The notes under the pieces were generated by a model. It did not search any database and was not told where the DNA came from. It saw only the letters and a list, made by a program, of their open reading frames with translations. From Sphingomonas glacialis (GTDB lineage Bacteria > Pseudomonadota > Alphaproteobacteria > Sphingomonadales > Sphingomonadaceae), in NCBI RefSeq assembly GCF_014653575.1, contig NZ_BNAQ01000006.1:62001-126000 (forward strand): a DNA stretch of 64,000 bases, in the 5' to 3' direction. Positions 53,426 to 61,890 of this stretch are shown here, piece after piece. A program made the translations under genes and the position numbers. Positions within the stretch are counted from its first letter, which is position 1. The number at the start of each line of letters is the position of its first letter.

Positions 53426-56152
53426 ATGCCTAGCCCTCAGAGTCGCACCGTCTCGCTCCCGTCCGAGCTTGAGCAGTTCATCGAGGAGCGCGTCGCGCTC
53501 GGCGCTTACGCCACTGCCGACGCGGTCATAAGCGACGCGATCGCGCGGCTGCGCGACGAGCGGTCAGTCGACACGAAGGCAACCGCCCCATGGCTGATCG
53601 GCGGCGGAAGCTGCGGTGCGATGATCCGTGAGCGCGACTGGTCGCCGACGCCGCTCGGCAGCCTCGTCAGCTGGCCGGGATCGCTGCGCGCGACGGTCAA
53701 CAACATCGTCAATTCGCCCGTCGCCAAGGTGCTGATGTGGGGCAGCGAGCACGTCATGCTCTATAATGACGCCTATAGCGTGATCGCGGGCGACAACCAT
53801 CCGCGCGCGCTCGGCGGCACGGTGCGCGAGATCTGGCCCGAGATCTGGGACTTCAACAAAGCGATGTTGGCGACCGGGTTCCGCGGCGAAGTCCAGTCGC
53901 TCCCCGACCAGTCGATGGTGCTCAATCGCTACGGGAAACCCGAAACGGCGGTGTTCGACCTGTTCTACACCCCCGTCTATGACGATCACGGCGCCGTCGG
54001 CGGGGTAATGTGTACCGTCCTCGAGAATACCGAGAAGGTCGCGGCGCAACGCCTGCTCGCATGGCGCGAAGCCGAGCTGCGCACCGTCACCGACGCGATG
54101 CCGATCCTGATCTCGTATATCGATCGCGACCTGATCTATCGCTTCGCCAACAGCTATTACGAAACCTGGACCGGCCGGCCACGCAGCGAGATCATCGGCC
54201 GGTCGATCCGCGAGGTGATGGGCAACAAACTCTACCTCCGGCGTGCGCCGATGATCGCGCGCGCGCTCGCTGGCGAGGATATCACCGTCGACGACGTGAT
54301 GCCGCATACCGACGGCCCACGGCGCGCGGAGATCCGCTATATCCCGCGCATCGAGGCCGACGGGTCGGTGCCGGGCTTCCACGTGATGGTGTTCGACATC
54401 GAGGAGCGCGTCCGCCGGGCCGAGGCGCTCGAGCGCGAGGCCGCGCATCGCGCGCGTGCCGAGGGGCAACTGCGCCACCTCAACGAGACGCTCGAAGCGC
54501 GCGTCATCCAGGAAATCGAGGAGCGCCGCCAGACCGAGGCGGTGCTCGCCCAGTCGCAGAAGATGGAGACGATCGGCAAGCTCACCGGCGGCGTGGCGCA
54601 CGATTTCAACAATCTGCTGCAAGTCGTCTCGGGCAATCTGCAGCTGCTCGCCTTCGACGTCGCAGGCAACGCGCGCGCCGAGAAGCGCGTGACCAATGCG
54701 ATGGCGGGCGTGTCGCGCGGTGCCAAGCTTGCGGCGCAACTGCTCGCCTTCGGCCGCCGCCAGGCGCTCGAGCCCAAGGTCGTCAATGTCACCCGCTTCG
54801 TACGCGGAATGGACGACATGCTGCGCCGCGCGATCGGCGAGGGCATCGAGATCGAGACGATCGTCGGCGGCGGGCTGTGGAACACCTTTGTCGATCCGGC
54901 GCAGATCGAGAATGCCTTGCTCAACCTCGCGATCAACGCGCGCGACGCGATGGACGGCCAGGGCAAGCTGACGATCGAGCTCGGCAATGCCAGCCTCGAC
55001 GATGCATACGCCCGGACGCATGCCGAGGTGACACCCGGCCAATATGTCATGCTCGCGGTCAGCGACACCGGTACCGGGATGTCACCCGACATCATCGACA
55101 AGGTGTTCGAGCCGTTCTTCTCGACCAAGAGCGAGGGCAAGGGATCGGGGCTTGGCCTGTCGATGGTTTACGGTCTCGTCAAACAGTCGGGCGGCCACGT
55201 GAAGATCTATTCGGAGCTCGGCGAAGGCACGACGATCAAGCTGTATCTTCCGCGCGCGATGGCGTCGGAAGATCTCGAGGTCGCGGCGACTGCGGGGCCG
55301 ATCGTCGGCGGGACCGAGACCGTGTTGGTGGTCGAGGACGATGACGAAGTCCGCGCAACGGTGGTCGAGATGCTCGGCGAGCTTGGCTATCAAGTGCTCA
55401 AGGCGGTCGATGCCAGCAGTGCGCTGAGCGTGATCGAGAGCGGCATTCCGATCGACATGCTGTTCACCGACGTCGTCATGCCTGGCCAGCTGAAGAGCCC
55501 CGAGCTCGCGCGCCGTGCGCGCGAGCGGCTGCCCGATCTCGCGGTGCTGTTCACCTCGGGCTATACCGAGAACTCGATCGTCCATGGCGGCAAGCTCGAT
55601 GCCGGGATCGACTTGCTGTCGAAGCCCTACACGCGCGAGGCGCTCGCCCGGAAATTCGAGCAAATGCTCGCAGGCCAGCGCGCGCGGCGCGGGGTCGCCG
55701 AGCCCGGTGCAACCCCGCTGCCGCCCGCCGATCCGGCATCGTCGGCACGACCGATGGTGTTGCTCGTCGAGGACGACGCGATGATCCGCGCCGACACCGC
55801 AGCGATGCTCGAGGCAAGCGGCGTCGGCGTCGTCGAGGCGGCGAGCGCCGAGGACGCGGCGATGGCGCTGCAGACCGCCGCGATCGACGTGCTCGTGACC
55901 GACGTCAATCTGCCAGGCATGTCGGGGCCCGAGCTCGCATCGCGCGCGCGGACGCTGCGGCCGACGGTCGGGATCGTGTTCGCTACCGGCGATGCCGAAG
56001 CCGTGGCGGGGCTCGAGGACGCGCGAACGATCGTGCTCGCCAAGCCGTATGACGCGGATGCTCTCAAACGTGCGGTGCGCGTGGCACTGGGGAGGCCCGA
56101 GCTCGTCGCGCTCGACGCCCCCGCTGCAGCGGAGCGCACAACGACGGACTAA
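53426..56152 (+). CDS. hybrid sensor histidine kinase with N-terminal ParD-like ribbon-helix-helix domain
   Basis: A 908-residue multidomain kinase. Residues 5-47 (RTVSLPSELEQFIEERVALG then AYATADAVISDAIARLRDE) match a ParD-type antitoxin RHH domain. Then come a PAS-like domain (RERDWSPTPLGSLVSWPGSL to about 200), a second PAS, a coiled coil, HisKA with H392 in GGVAHDFNNLL, and HATPase_c (NLAINARDAM, DTGTGMSPD, GKGSGLGLSMVYG). Two receiver domains follow, with phospho-acceptors D682 (FTDVVMPG) and D826 (VTDVNLPGMSG). The start at 53426 has AAAGGG 6 nt upstream. No ParE toxin is adjacent. The frame is open and continuous through the fusion. A broken BLUF gene follows directly, so blue light may once have been linked to this pathway. 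Confidence 0.9.
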   Translation: MPSPQSRTVSLPSELEQFIEERVALGAYATADAVISDAIARLRDERSVDTKATAPWLIGGGSCGAMIRERDWSPTPLGSLVSWPGSLRATVNNIVNSPVAKVLMWGSEHVMLYNDAYSVIAGDNHPRALGGTVREIWPEIWDFNKAMLATGFRGEVQSLPDQSMVLNRYGKPETAVFDLFYTPVYDDHGAVGGVMCTVLENTEKVAAQRLLAWREAELRTVTDAMPILISYIDRDLIYRFANSYYETWTGRPRSEIIGRSIREVMGNKLYLRRAPMIARALAGEDITVDDVMPHTDGPRRAEIRYIPRIEADGSVPGFHVMVFDIEERVRRAEALEREAAHRARAEGQLRHLNETLEARVIQEIEERRQTEAVLAQSQKMETIGKLTGGVAHDFNNLLQVVSGNLQLLAFDVAGNARAEKRVTNAMAGVSRGAKLAAQLLAFGRRQALEPKVVNVTRFVRGMDDMLRRAIGEGIEIETIVGGGLWNTFVDPAQIENALLNLAINARDAMDGQGKLTIELGNASLDDAYARTHAEVTPGQYVMLAVSDTGTGMSPDIIDKVFEPFFSTKSEGKGSGLGLSMVYGLVKQSGGHVKIYSELGEGTTIKLYLPRAMASEDLEVAATAGPIVGGTETVLVVEDDDEVRATVVEMLGELGYQVLKAVDASSALSVIESGIPIDMLFTDVVMPGQLKSPELARRARERLPDLAVLFTSGYTENSIVHGGKLDAGIDLLSKPYTREALARKFEQMLAGQRARRGVAEPGATPLPPADPASSARPMVLLVEDDAMIRADTAAMLEASGVGVVEAASAEDAAMALQTAAIDVLVTDVNLPGMSGPELASRARTLRPTVGIVFATGDAEAVAGLEDARTIVLAKPYDADALKRAVRVALGRPELVALDAPAAAERTTTD

Positions 56153-56161
56153 TGGTTGCGG

Positions 56162-56423
56162 CGCTCGATTGCCGGCGCGCTGGTCGCGGCCGACCGGCAT
56201 GGCGCGCAGACCATCGAAGGAACCCCGCGGCGGTCGATACGCTGTTTGCGGAGATCCTGTGCGATCAACGGCACCAGGCCATCACGGTGTTGCGCGTCGC
56301 AACGGCGACGTCGTGGCGGTTCGGTGTCTGGTCGCTCGCCGATCAGGGCGATCGCGCGAGATTCATCGTCTGGTCGATCTGATGCAGCGGCTTGCGGCCG
56401 CGCCCGACCTTGCCATGCGCTGA
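56162..56423 (+). pseudogene. truncated, frameshifted BLUF (blue-light FAD sensor) domain remnant
   Basis: Three successive frames together spell a BLUF domain. The first, from 56162, reads SIAGALVAADRHGAQTIEG. The next frame, from about 56229, reads AAVDTLFAEILCDQRHQAITVLR, then SWRFGVWSLA. A third frame at the end reads REIHRLVDLMQRLAAAPDLAMR and stops at 56423. In BLUF proteins this corresponds to ITGALL..DG...Q.LEG, AV..L...I..D.RH and RF..WSM. The N-terminal strand with the essential Tyr is missing; the kinase gene ends 10 bp upstream. At least two frameshifts and the truncation make it non-functional. Family assignment is from memory of the consensus. Confidence 0.65.
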
Positions 56424-56545
56424 GCGGCGCACGCCTCCCGACGAGGGCGCGAGGGCGCGAGGACGCCGCTGACAGCGCCCGACGATACCGCTAGCGAAAG
56501 GCGTCCGCCGCGCCGATGTCGGCGCGTGGCGAATGCGGGTGAAGC

Positions 56546-57976
56546 ATGATCGATTTCAAGACGGCGCTCTGGTTGACGCTCGGCGCGCTGCATCTCGCGG
56601 TGATCGTGCGTGCGATCCTGCTCGAGGGGCGCGACGCCTATGCGCGCGCGGCGTGGCTGCTGCTGCTGATCGCGTTGCCGGGGATCGGGACGGTGCTCTA
56701 CCTGCTGTTCGGCGAGCCGTGGATCTCCACCGCGTTCAAGCAGCGCGCCCGCGCGGCGTACACGACGCTGTTGCCCTACGCGCCGTTGGCGCCGACGCCG
56801 ATACTGTCTCCCGCGATGGAAGGCGCCTTCCGGACGTGCGAAGCGACGAGCCGGTGGCCGGTGGCAACGGGCAATACGGCGCAAGTCGCATCGGGCGCGG
56901 ATGCGGCGATCACCGCGATCGTCGCCGATATCGATGCCGCGACGCGGACGGTCCATTTGTCCTTCTACATCTGGCTCGGCGACGGCAACGGCACCAAGGT
57001 CGTCGACGCCGTATGCCGCGCCGCGCGCCGCGGCGTCGCATGCCGGATCGTCGCCGATGCGATCGGCTCGCGCGCGCTGATCCGCTCGCGACAGTGGACT
57101 GCGATGCGCGACGCCGGTGCGCACGTCTACGCGTCGCTGCCCGTCCCGCTCGGGCTTGGCGTGCTTTCCGGGCATCGCACCGACTTGCGCAACCACCGCA
57201 AGATCATCGTCGTCGATGGCAGGATCACGTGGTGTGGCAGCCAGAACTGCGCCGACCCGGCCTTCCTCCCAAAGCGCCACTTCGCGCCGTGGGTCGACAT
57301 CCTGATCCGCTACGAAGGCCCCGTCGCGCGCCAGGCCGAACTGATCTTCGCCTCGGCGTGGATGGCCGAGACCGGCGAGGACATGTGCCCCGTACTCGCA
57401 GCCGCCCCGCCTGCGCCGCGCGCCGCCGGCTTCCCGGCGATCGCGGTCGGCACCGGCCCGCTGTCGCCCCATGCGACGATGACCAACATCTTCATCGCGG
57501 TGCTCGCGGCGGCGCGCGAGCAAGCGGTGATCACCACCCCGTATTTCGCGCCGGATCCGCCCTTGCTCAACGCGATCATCGCTGCCGCGCGGCGCGGGGT
57601 ACAGGTCACGATCGTCTTTCCGCAGCGCAACGACAGTCGCATCGTCGGCGCGATCAGCCGCGCCTATTACCCGGTGCTGGCGCGCGCGGGCGTCCATATT
57701 CACGAGTTTCGCGGCGGCCTGCTCCATGCCAAGACGCTCGTCGTCGACGAGGCGCTGGGGCTCGTCGGGTCGGCCAACATGGACCGCCGGAGCCTCGACC
57801 TCAATTTCGAGAACAACGTGCTGTTCGAATCGCCCGCACTGGCGGCCGAGGTCGGCGCGCAGCAACGCCGCTGGCTCGCCGCTGCGACCGAGATCGATCA
57901 TGGTGGCGTCGCCCAGCGATCGCTCCCCCGCCGCTTCGTCGACAATCTGCTGACGATGGCCGCGCCGCTGTTCTGA
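56546..57976 (+). CDS. cls: cardiolipin synthase
   Basis: A 476-residue ClsA-like enzyme. It has two N-terminal helices (ALWLTLGALHLAVIVRAILL and AAWLLLLIALPGIGTVLYLLFGEPW) and two HKD phosphatidyltransferase motifs, NHRKIIVVDGRITWCGSQN (around residue 215) and LHAKTLVVDEALGLVGSANMDRRS (around residue 395). It condenses two phosphatidylglycerols into cardiolipin and glycerol at the inner membrane. PYFAPDPPLLNAIIAAARRGVQV and NFENNVLFES are conserved family blocks. It is distinct from the soluble PLD-like protein at 27372. It closes the stress/envelope cluster. Confidence 0.93.
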   Translation: MIDFKTALWLTLGALHLAVIVRAILLEGRDAYARAAWLLLLIALPGIGTVLYLLFGEPWISTAFKQRARAAYTTLLPYAPLAPTPILSPAMEGAFRTCEATSRWPVATGNTAQVASGADAAITAIVADIDAATRTVHLSFYIWLGDGNGTKVVDAVCRAARRGVACRIVADAIGSRALIRSRQWTAMRDAGAHVYASLPVPLGLGVLSGHRTDLRNHRKIIVVDGRITWCGSQNCADPAFLPKRHFAPWVDILIRYEGPVARQAELIFASAWMAETGEDMCPVLAAAPPAPRAAGFPAIAVGTGPLSPHATMTNIFIAVLAAAREQAVITTPYFAPDPPLLNAIIAAARRGVQVTIVFPQRNDSRIVGAISRAYYPVLARAGVHIHEFRGGLLHAKTLVVDEALGLVGSANMDRRSLDLNFENNVLFESPALAAEVGAQQRRWLAAATEIDHGGVAQRSLPRRFVDNLLTMAAPLF

Positions 57977-58109
57977 CGGCGCCCGAGCAGGAATCATGGC
58001 GAGACGACGGCGCCTTCACCCGCTCGAGCCCGACAGTGTCGTCGATCCGCCGGATCCTGACGGTATGCGCCCCGGGGACGATGCGCCGGGAACCCCGCTT
58101 CGACGATGC

Positions 58110-58546
58110 GAAGATTGTGTTCGACGGCGGCGGGTCGCTCTCGTCGCGGCTGTTGCTGCGCGGCTGGCAGACGGGCCGTGCGCGCAAGACCGCGATGTTT
58201 GCCTGCGCGATGTTCGCTCAGCCGATCGCGTTGGCCGCGCAGGCGCCCAGTATGTGGGTCGCGGTGCTGTCGATCGGCCTCGCGTGCGCGGCGCATCTGG
58301 GTTTTTCGGTCAGCGTCTATGCGCTGCCGGGCGACCTGGTCCCGCGCGGTCGCGCCGTTCGGTGATCGGGCTTGGCGGGCTGTCGGCGGGATGATCATGG
58401 CGAAGTTCGCCGGGACCATCCTCGATATGCTCGGCAGCTATCAGCCGATCTTCCTCATCGCCTCGTGCGCGTATATCGTCGCGTTGGGCGTGATCCCCTT
58501 GCTCGTTCCGCGCTATACGCCGGTTGCAGCGGAGCGGACCGGGTGA
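58110..58546 (+). pseudogene. frameshifted C-terminal remnant of an ExuT-like MFS transporter
   Basis: Reading frames in succession spell the last third of an anion:cation symporter-type MFS protein. The first (about 58115-58350) reads SSRLLLRGW, ARKTAMFACAMFAQPIAL and GFSVSVYALPGDLVPR. A short middle frame reads SVIGLGGLSAG. The last reads GGMIMAKFAGTILDMLGSYQ and IPLLVPRY, with a stop at 58546. The family runs DL.PR.AVGSV.GLGG..G..GGM.IAK..G..L...GSY.PIF, so the order is intact while the frame is broken twice. The N-terminal two thirds are missing. Hexuronate transporters of this type normally accompany uxuA; here only debris remains. Confidence 0.7.
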
Positions 58547-58575
58547 CCGCCACTGACCAACCGGGAGACCGCTCG

Positions 58576-59790
58576 ATGCTCATTCGCTCGCTTACGGCGT
58601 TGCTCGCGCTGAGCGTGCCCGCGCTCGCCACCGCCGCTCCGGCCTGCACCGCAAGCTGGAGCGCGAGCTGGGCCTCGTCGCAGCGCGATGCCGACCCGGC
58701 CGAGACCGGCATCGCCGCCAAGCTGCGCGATGCGACGCTGCGCCAGACGGTCCGGCTCTCGCGCGGCGGCAAGCGCGTGCGGATCCATCTGTCGAACCTC
58801 GTCGGGACCGCCCCGCTGACGATCGACTCGGCGCACGTGGCGCTGGCCGAGGCAAGCGGTTCGCCGAGCATCCGCGCCGGCAGCGACCATGCCGTCACGT
58901 TCGGCGGCCAATCCCAAATCAGCATACCGGCCGGCGCCGACTACGTTTCCGATCCGATCGCGCTCGACGCTCCCGATCGCGCGACCCTTTCGATCAGCCT
59001 CCATCTGCCCGAAGCGCCCTCCGCGGTGACCAGCCACCCGGGCTCACGTACGAGCAGCTACATCGCCGCGGGCAACCATAGCGGCGACACCACGCTCGTC
59101 GGCGACCGCGTCGAGCATTGGTATTTCGCATCGGGTGTCGATGTCGCCGGCTGCGGCAGGACGATCGTCGCACTCGGCGATTCGATCACCGACGGGCACG
59201 GCGCCACCACCGACCGCGACGATCGCTGGACCGACGTGCTCGCGGCCCGGCTCCCCGCCGGCTCGGGGCTGTCGCTCGTCAACCACGGGATCGGCGGCAA
59301 TCGCGTGCTGCGCGACGGGCTCGGCCCCAACGCGCTTGCCCGGCTCGACCGCGACGTGCTCGCGCAAGCCGGCGTGCGCTATCTGATCGTGCTCGAGGGG
59401 GTCAACGATCTCGGCGTTCTCACGCGCGATCACCCGGTGTCCGCGGCCGAGCATGCCGCACTCGTCGCCGAGCTCGAGCAAGGCTATCGCCAGATCGTCG
59501 CGCGCGCGCATGCCCGCGGGATCAAGGTCATTGGCGCGACGATCCTGCCCGATGGCGGATCGGCCTATTATCATCCCGGCACAGCGGGCGAAGCCGATCG
59601 CCTCGCCGTGAACGCCTGGATCCGGACGTCGGGCGTGTTCGACGCAGTGGTCGATTTCGACGCGGTGATGCGTGATCCCGCCGATCCCGCCCGGCTGGCG
59701 GCGGCATTCGACTCGGGCGATGGACTGCACCCCTCGGCCAAGGGCTATGCCCGGATGGGCCAGGCGATCCCACTCGCGCTGTTTCGCTGA
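58576..59790 (+). CDS. exported SGNH/GDSL-family hydrolase
   Basis: A 404-residue hydrolase with a signal peptide (MLIRSLTALLALSVPALATA), an N-terminal beta domain of about 170 residues and an SGNH catalytic domain. Block residues: S203 in ALGDSITDG, Gly in NHGIGGNRVL, Asn in LEGVNDLG, and D382/H385 in DGLHPS. Similar proteins (often called SGNH or lipolytic GDSL enzymes) deacetylate plant cell-wall sugars such as xylan or rhamnogalacturonan, which would fit the glycan locus at 8.8-21 kb, but arylesterase activity is also possible. GGGAGACC precedes the ATG at 58576. Confidence 0.88.
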   Translation: MLIRSLTALLALSVPALATAAPACTASWSASWASSQRDADPAETGIAAKLRDATLRQTVRLSRGGKRVRIHLSNLVGTAPLTIDSAHVALAEASGSPSIRAGSDHAVTFGGQSQISIPAGADYVSDPIALDAPDRATLSISLHLPEAPSAVTSHPGSRTSSYIAAGNHSGDTTLVGDRVEHWYFASGVDVAGCGRTIVALGDSITDGHGATTDRDDRWTDVLAARLPAGSGLSLVNHGIGGNRVLRDGLGPNALARLDRDVLAQAGVRYLIVLEGVNDLGVLTRDHPVSAAEHAALVAELEQGYRQIVARAHARGIKVIGATILPDGGSAYYHPGTAGEADRLAVNAWIRTSGVFDAVVDFDAVMRDPADPARLAAAFDSGDGLHPSAKGYARMGQAIPLALFR

Positions 59791-60013
59791 GGCGACGCCG
59801 CCTCGCCGCGGGCACCGTGGCGTCGAGCATCTCCGCGACCTTGCGGCCAAGCGCGGTTGCGTCGCGCAGCACGCGGACGAAGCCCACCGCCATCCGGCAT
59901 CGCTATAGAAACGCGCGCCAAACGACACCGTCGGCAGCGATCCCCACGGTCGGTGCCGTGCGGACTGCGGAGCCTGGGTCCGCTTCTTTCCACCGCGATA
60001 TCCGCCGGCGAAA

Positions 60014-61681
60014 TCAGTCGCGGTGCAGCCAGCGCCTGTGGCGAGCGCGTTTGGCCTCGTAGAGCGCGGCATCGGCGCGACGCCACGCCGCATTGAAGCG
60101 CTCGACCGCAGTTGCGCCATCGTCCGCCTCGTTCGACACCGCCCCTACGCTCGCGCTGATCGATACCGTGACGCCCGCGCTCACCATGGCGTGATTGAGC
60201 GCTGTCTCGATCCGTTCGGCGACGGCTGCGACGCGGTCATCGGTCGATTCGGGCAACAGCACTGCGAATTCGTCGCCGCCGAGCCGGACGACATGATCGG
60301 TCGGCCGAACCGCATGGCGCAGGCGCTCAGCGACCTCGACCAGCACGGCATCCCCGACCGAATGGCCGAAGCTGTCGTTGATCGACTTGAAGCGATCCAG
60401 ATCGATCGCCAGCACGCCGAGCGGCAGGCGCAATGCGGGGTCGGCAAGGCATTGGTCGAGGCCCCGCCGATTGAGCAGCCCCGTCAAGGGATCGGTTCCC
60501 GCTTCGGCTTCGGCCTTGAGTTGGCGCTCACGGTCTTCCGAGACGTCGATCGTCACGCCGACGATGCGAAGCGGGCTGCCGTCGGGCGCGCGCAGCAAGC
60601 GGCGGTCGCACCGCATCCAGCGCGGCCCTGCAATGGTCTGCAACGCATATTCGACCGACGTCTCGTCGATCGTCCCGTCGAGCAACGCCTGGACCGACGC
60701 CGCCTCGCGCGTCGGGGGCAGGATTCGCTCGGCGTAATCCGCGAGATCGGAGGAGGCACCCGTATCGCTGCCGGTGACGAAACGCTGGAACGACGGCGAC
60801 ATCTCGAAACGCATGCTTTCGACATCGATATGCCAGAAGCCACCGCGCACCGCTTCCATCGCCAGCATCAGCCGCGCGGTGATCTCCTGCTGCTCGCGTT
60901 CGGCCGTGCGGCGTTCCGAAACGTCTTCGATCTGCGCGATGAGCCGCACCGGGACGGCGCCGTCCAGCCCCCGCACCGCGGAGACGGCAAGCGTCGTGTG
61001 GACGACCTCGCCATCGCCGCGCAGATAGCGCTTGTCCATGCGATAGCCGGCGCGCCGTCCGGCGACCAACTGGCGGAATTGGCGATCGTCAGCCGCGACG
61101 TCATCGGGATGCGTGATCGCACGGAAATCGGTTCCGGTCAGCGCTTCGCTCGACCGGCCCAGCATCGTCGCGAAGGCCTCGTTGACGCGCTCCATCCGCC
61201 CATCGACGTTGATGACGACCATCCCGATCGGGGCATGATCGAAGGCATCGTCGAACATGCCTTCGGTCTCGACGATCCGCGCCTCGAGATCTTCACGAAC
61301 GCTGATGTCGGTAACGAGCGCGACGACGCCAAGCACGCACCCGGCCGGATCGATATCGGGAACGTAGCTGCCTTGTACGCGGCGCGCATTGTTCCCGTCG
61401 AACAGCGTATATTCGGCTGTGACCGTCTTGCCCTGAAGCGCTGCCTCGAGCCGCATCTCCACGCTTTGATAGTTCGCCTCGCCGACGATCTCGCGGCACG
61501 TCCGGCCGATGATCTGCGCGGGCTTAAGGCCGCGCCACGTCGCATACGTCGCATTGGCGTAGCGATACCGCAGGTCGGGTCCGAAATAGGCGACGAGCCC
61601 CGGCAACATATCCAGCAGGCGGGAAGCGGTCGGCAGCAGCGTTTGCGTGGGCCATATCGTATCGAGATCGAACTTGCTCAT
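60014..61681 (-). CDS. PAS-domain diguanylate cyclase (GGDEF)
   Basis: A 555-residue signalling protein with three PAS-type sensor domains (about residues 20-130, 140-260 and 275-390) and a C-terminal GGDEF domain. The active-site GGDEF is intact at residues 468-472 (RLGGDEFAVLLP). The inhibitory RxxD site is present five residues upstream (R459-P-T-D462), so product feedback is expected. It makes cyclic di-GMP, which controls surface attachment and motility. No transmembrane segment is visible, so it senses inside the cell. The GTDPLTGLLNRRGLD start of the GGDEF domain is standard. No EAL domain is present. It appears to be a single gene. Confidence 0.93.
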   Translation of the reverse strand: MSKFDLDTIWPTQTLLPTASRLLDMLPGLVAYFGPDLRYRYANATYATWRGLKPAQIIGRTCREIVGEANYQSVEMRLEAALQGKTVTAEYTLFDGNNARRVQGSYVPDIDPAGCVLGVVALVTDISVREDLEARIVETEGMFDDAFDHAPIGMVVINVDGRMERVNEAFATMLGRSSEALTGTDFRAITHPDDVAADDRQFRQLVAGRRAGYRMDKRYLRGDGEVVHTTLAVSAVRGLDGAVPVRLIAQIEDVSERRTAEREQQEITARLMLAMEAVRGGFWHIDVESMRFEMSPSFQRFVTGSDTGASSDLADYAERILPPTREAASVQALLDGTIDETSVEYALQTIAGPRWMRCDRRLLRAPDGSPLRIVGVTIDVSEDRERQLKAEAEAGTDPLTGLLNRRGLDQCLADPALRLPLGVLAIDLDRFKSINDSFGHSVGDAVLVEVAERLRHAVRPTDHVVRLGGDEFAVLLPESTDDRVAAVAERIETALNHAMVSAGVTVSISASVGAVSNEADDGATAVERFNAAWRRADAALYEAKRARHRRWLHRD

Positions 61682-61890
61682 ACCGTTGCATAGAGCCTGT
61701 TTCCTTAACTGATCGTACTCGTGCTGGATGCCGACGGCACTTGCCCGCGCGGTGCGCGAGCGACGCCGCGAGCAGCGGGACGATCATCGCAGTTCGGTCC
61801 ATCGACAAGACCACCGAGTGACGGGTGGGCGTGCGCTACGCCAGGATCACTATTGAACGCTGCCAGCGGCCGGCCGGATCGCGCCGCGCG

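Noticed and set aside
56152..56382. Plus-strand 76-codon frame after the histidine kinase as a real gene
   Set aside because: Only its middle part resembles BLUF proteins; the matching start and end lie in other frames, so it is reported as a pseudogene.
59528..60013. Minus-strand short frames between the SGNH hydrolase and the diguanylate cyclase
   Set aside because: They overlap the 3' end of the hydrolase gene or are short, with no start signals or motifs. The 223-bp gap holds nothing I can support.
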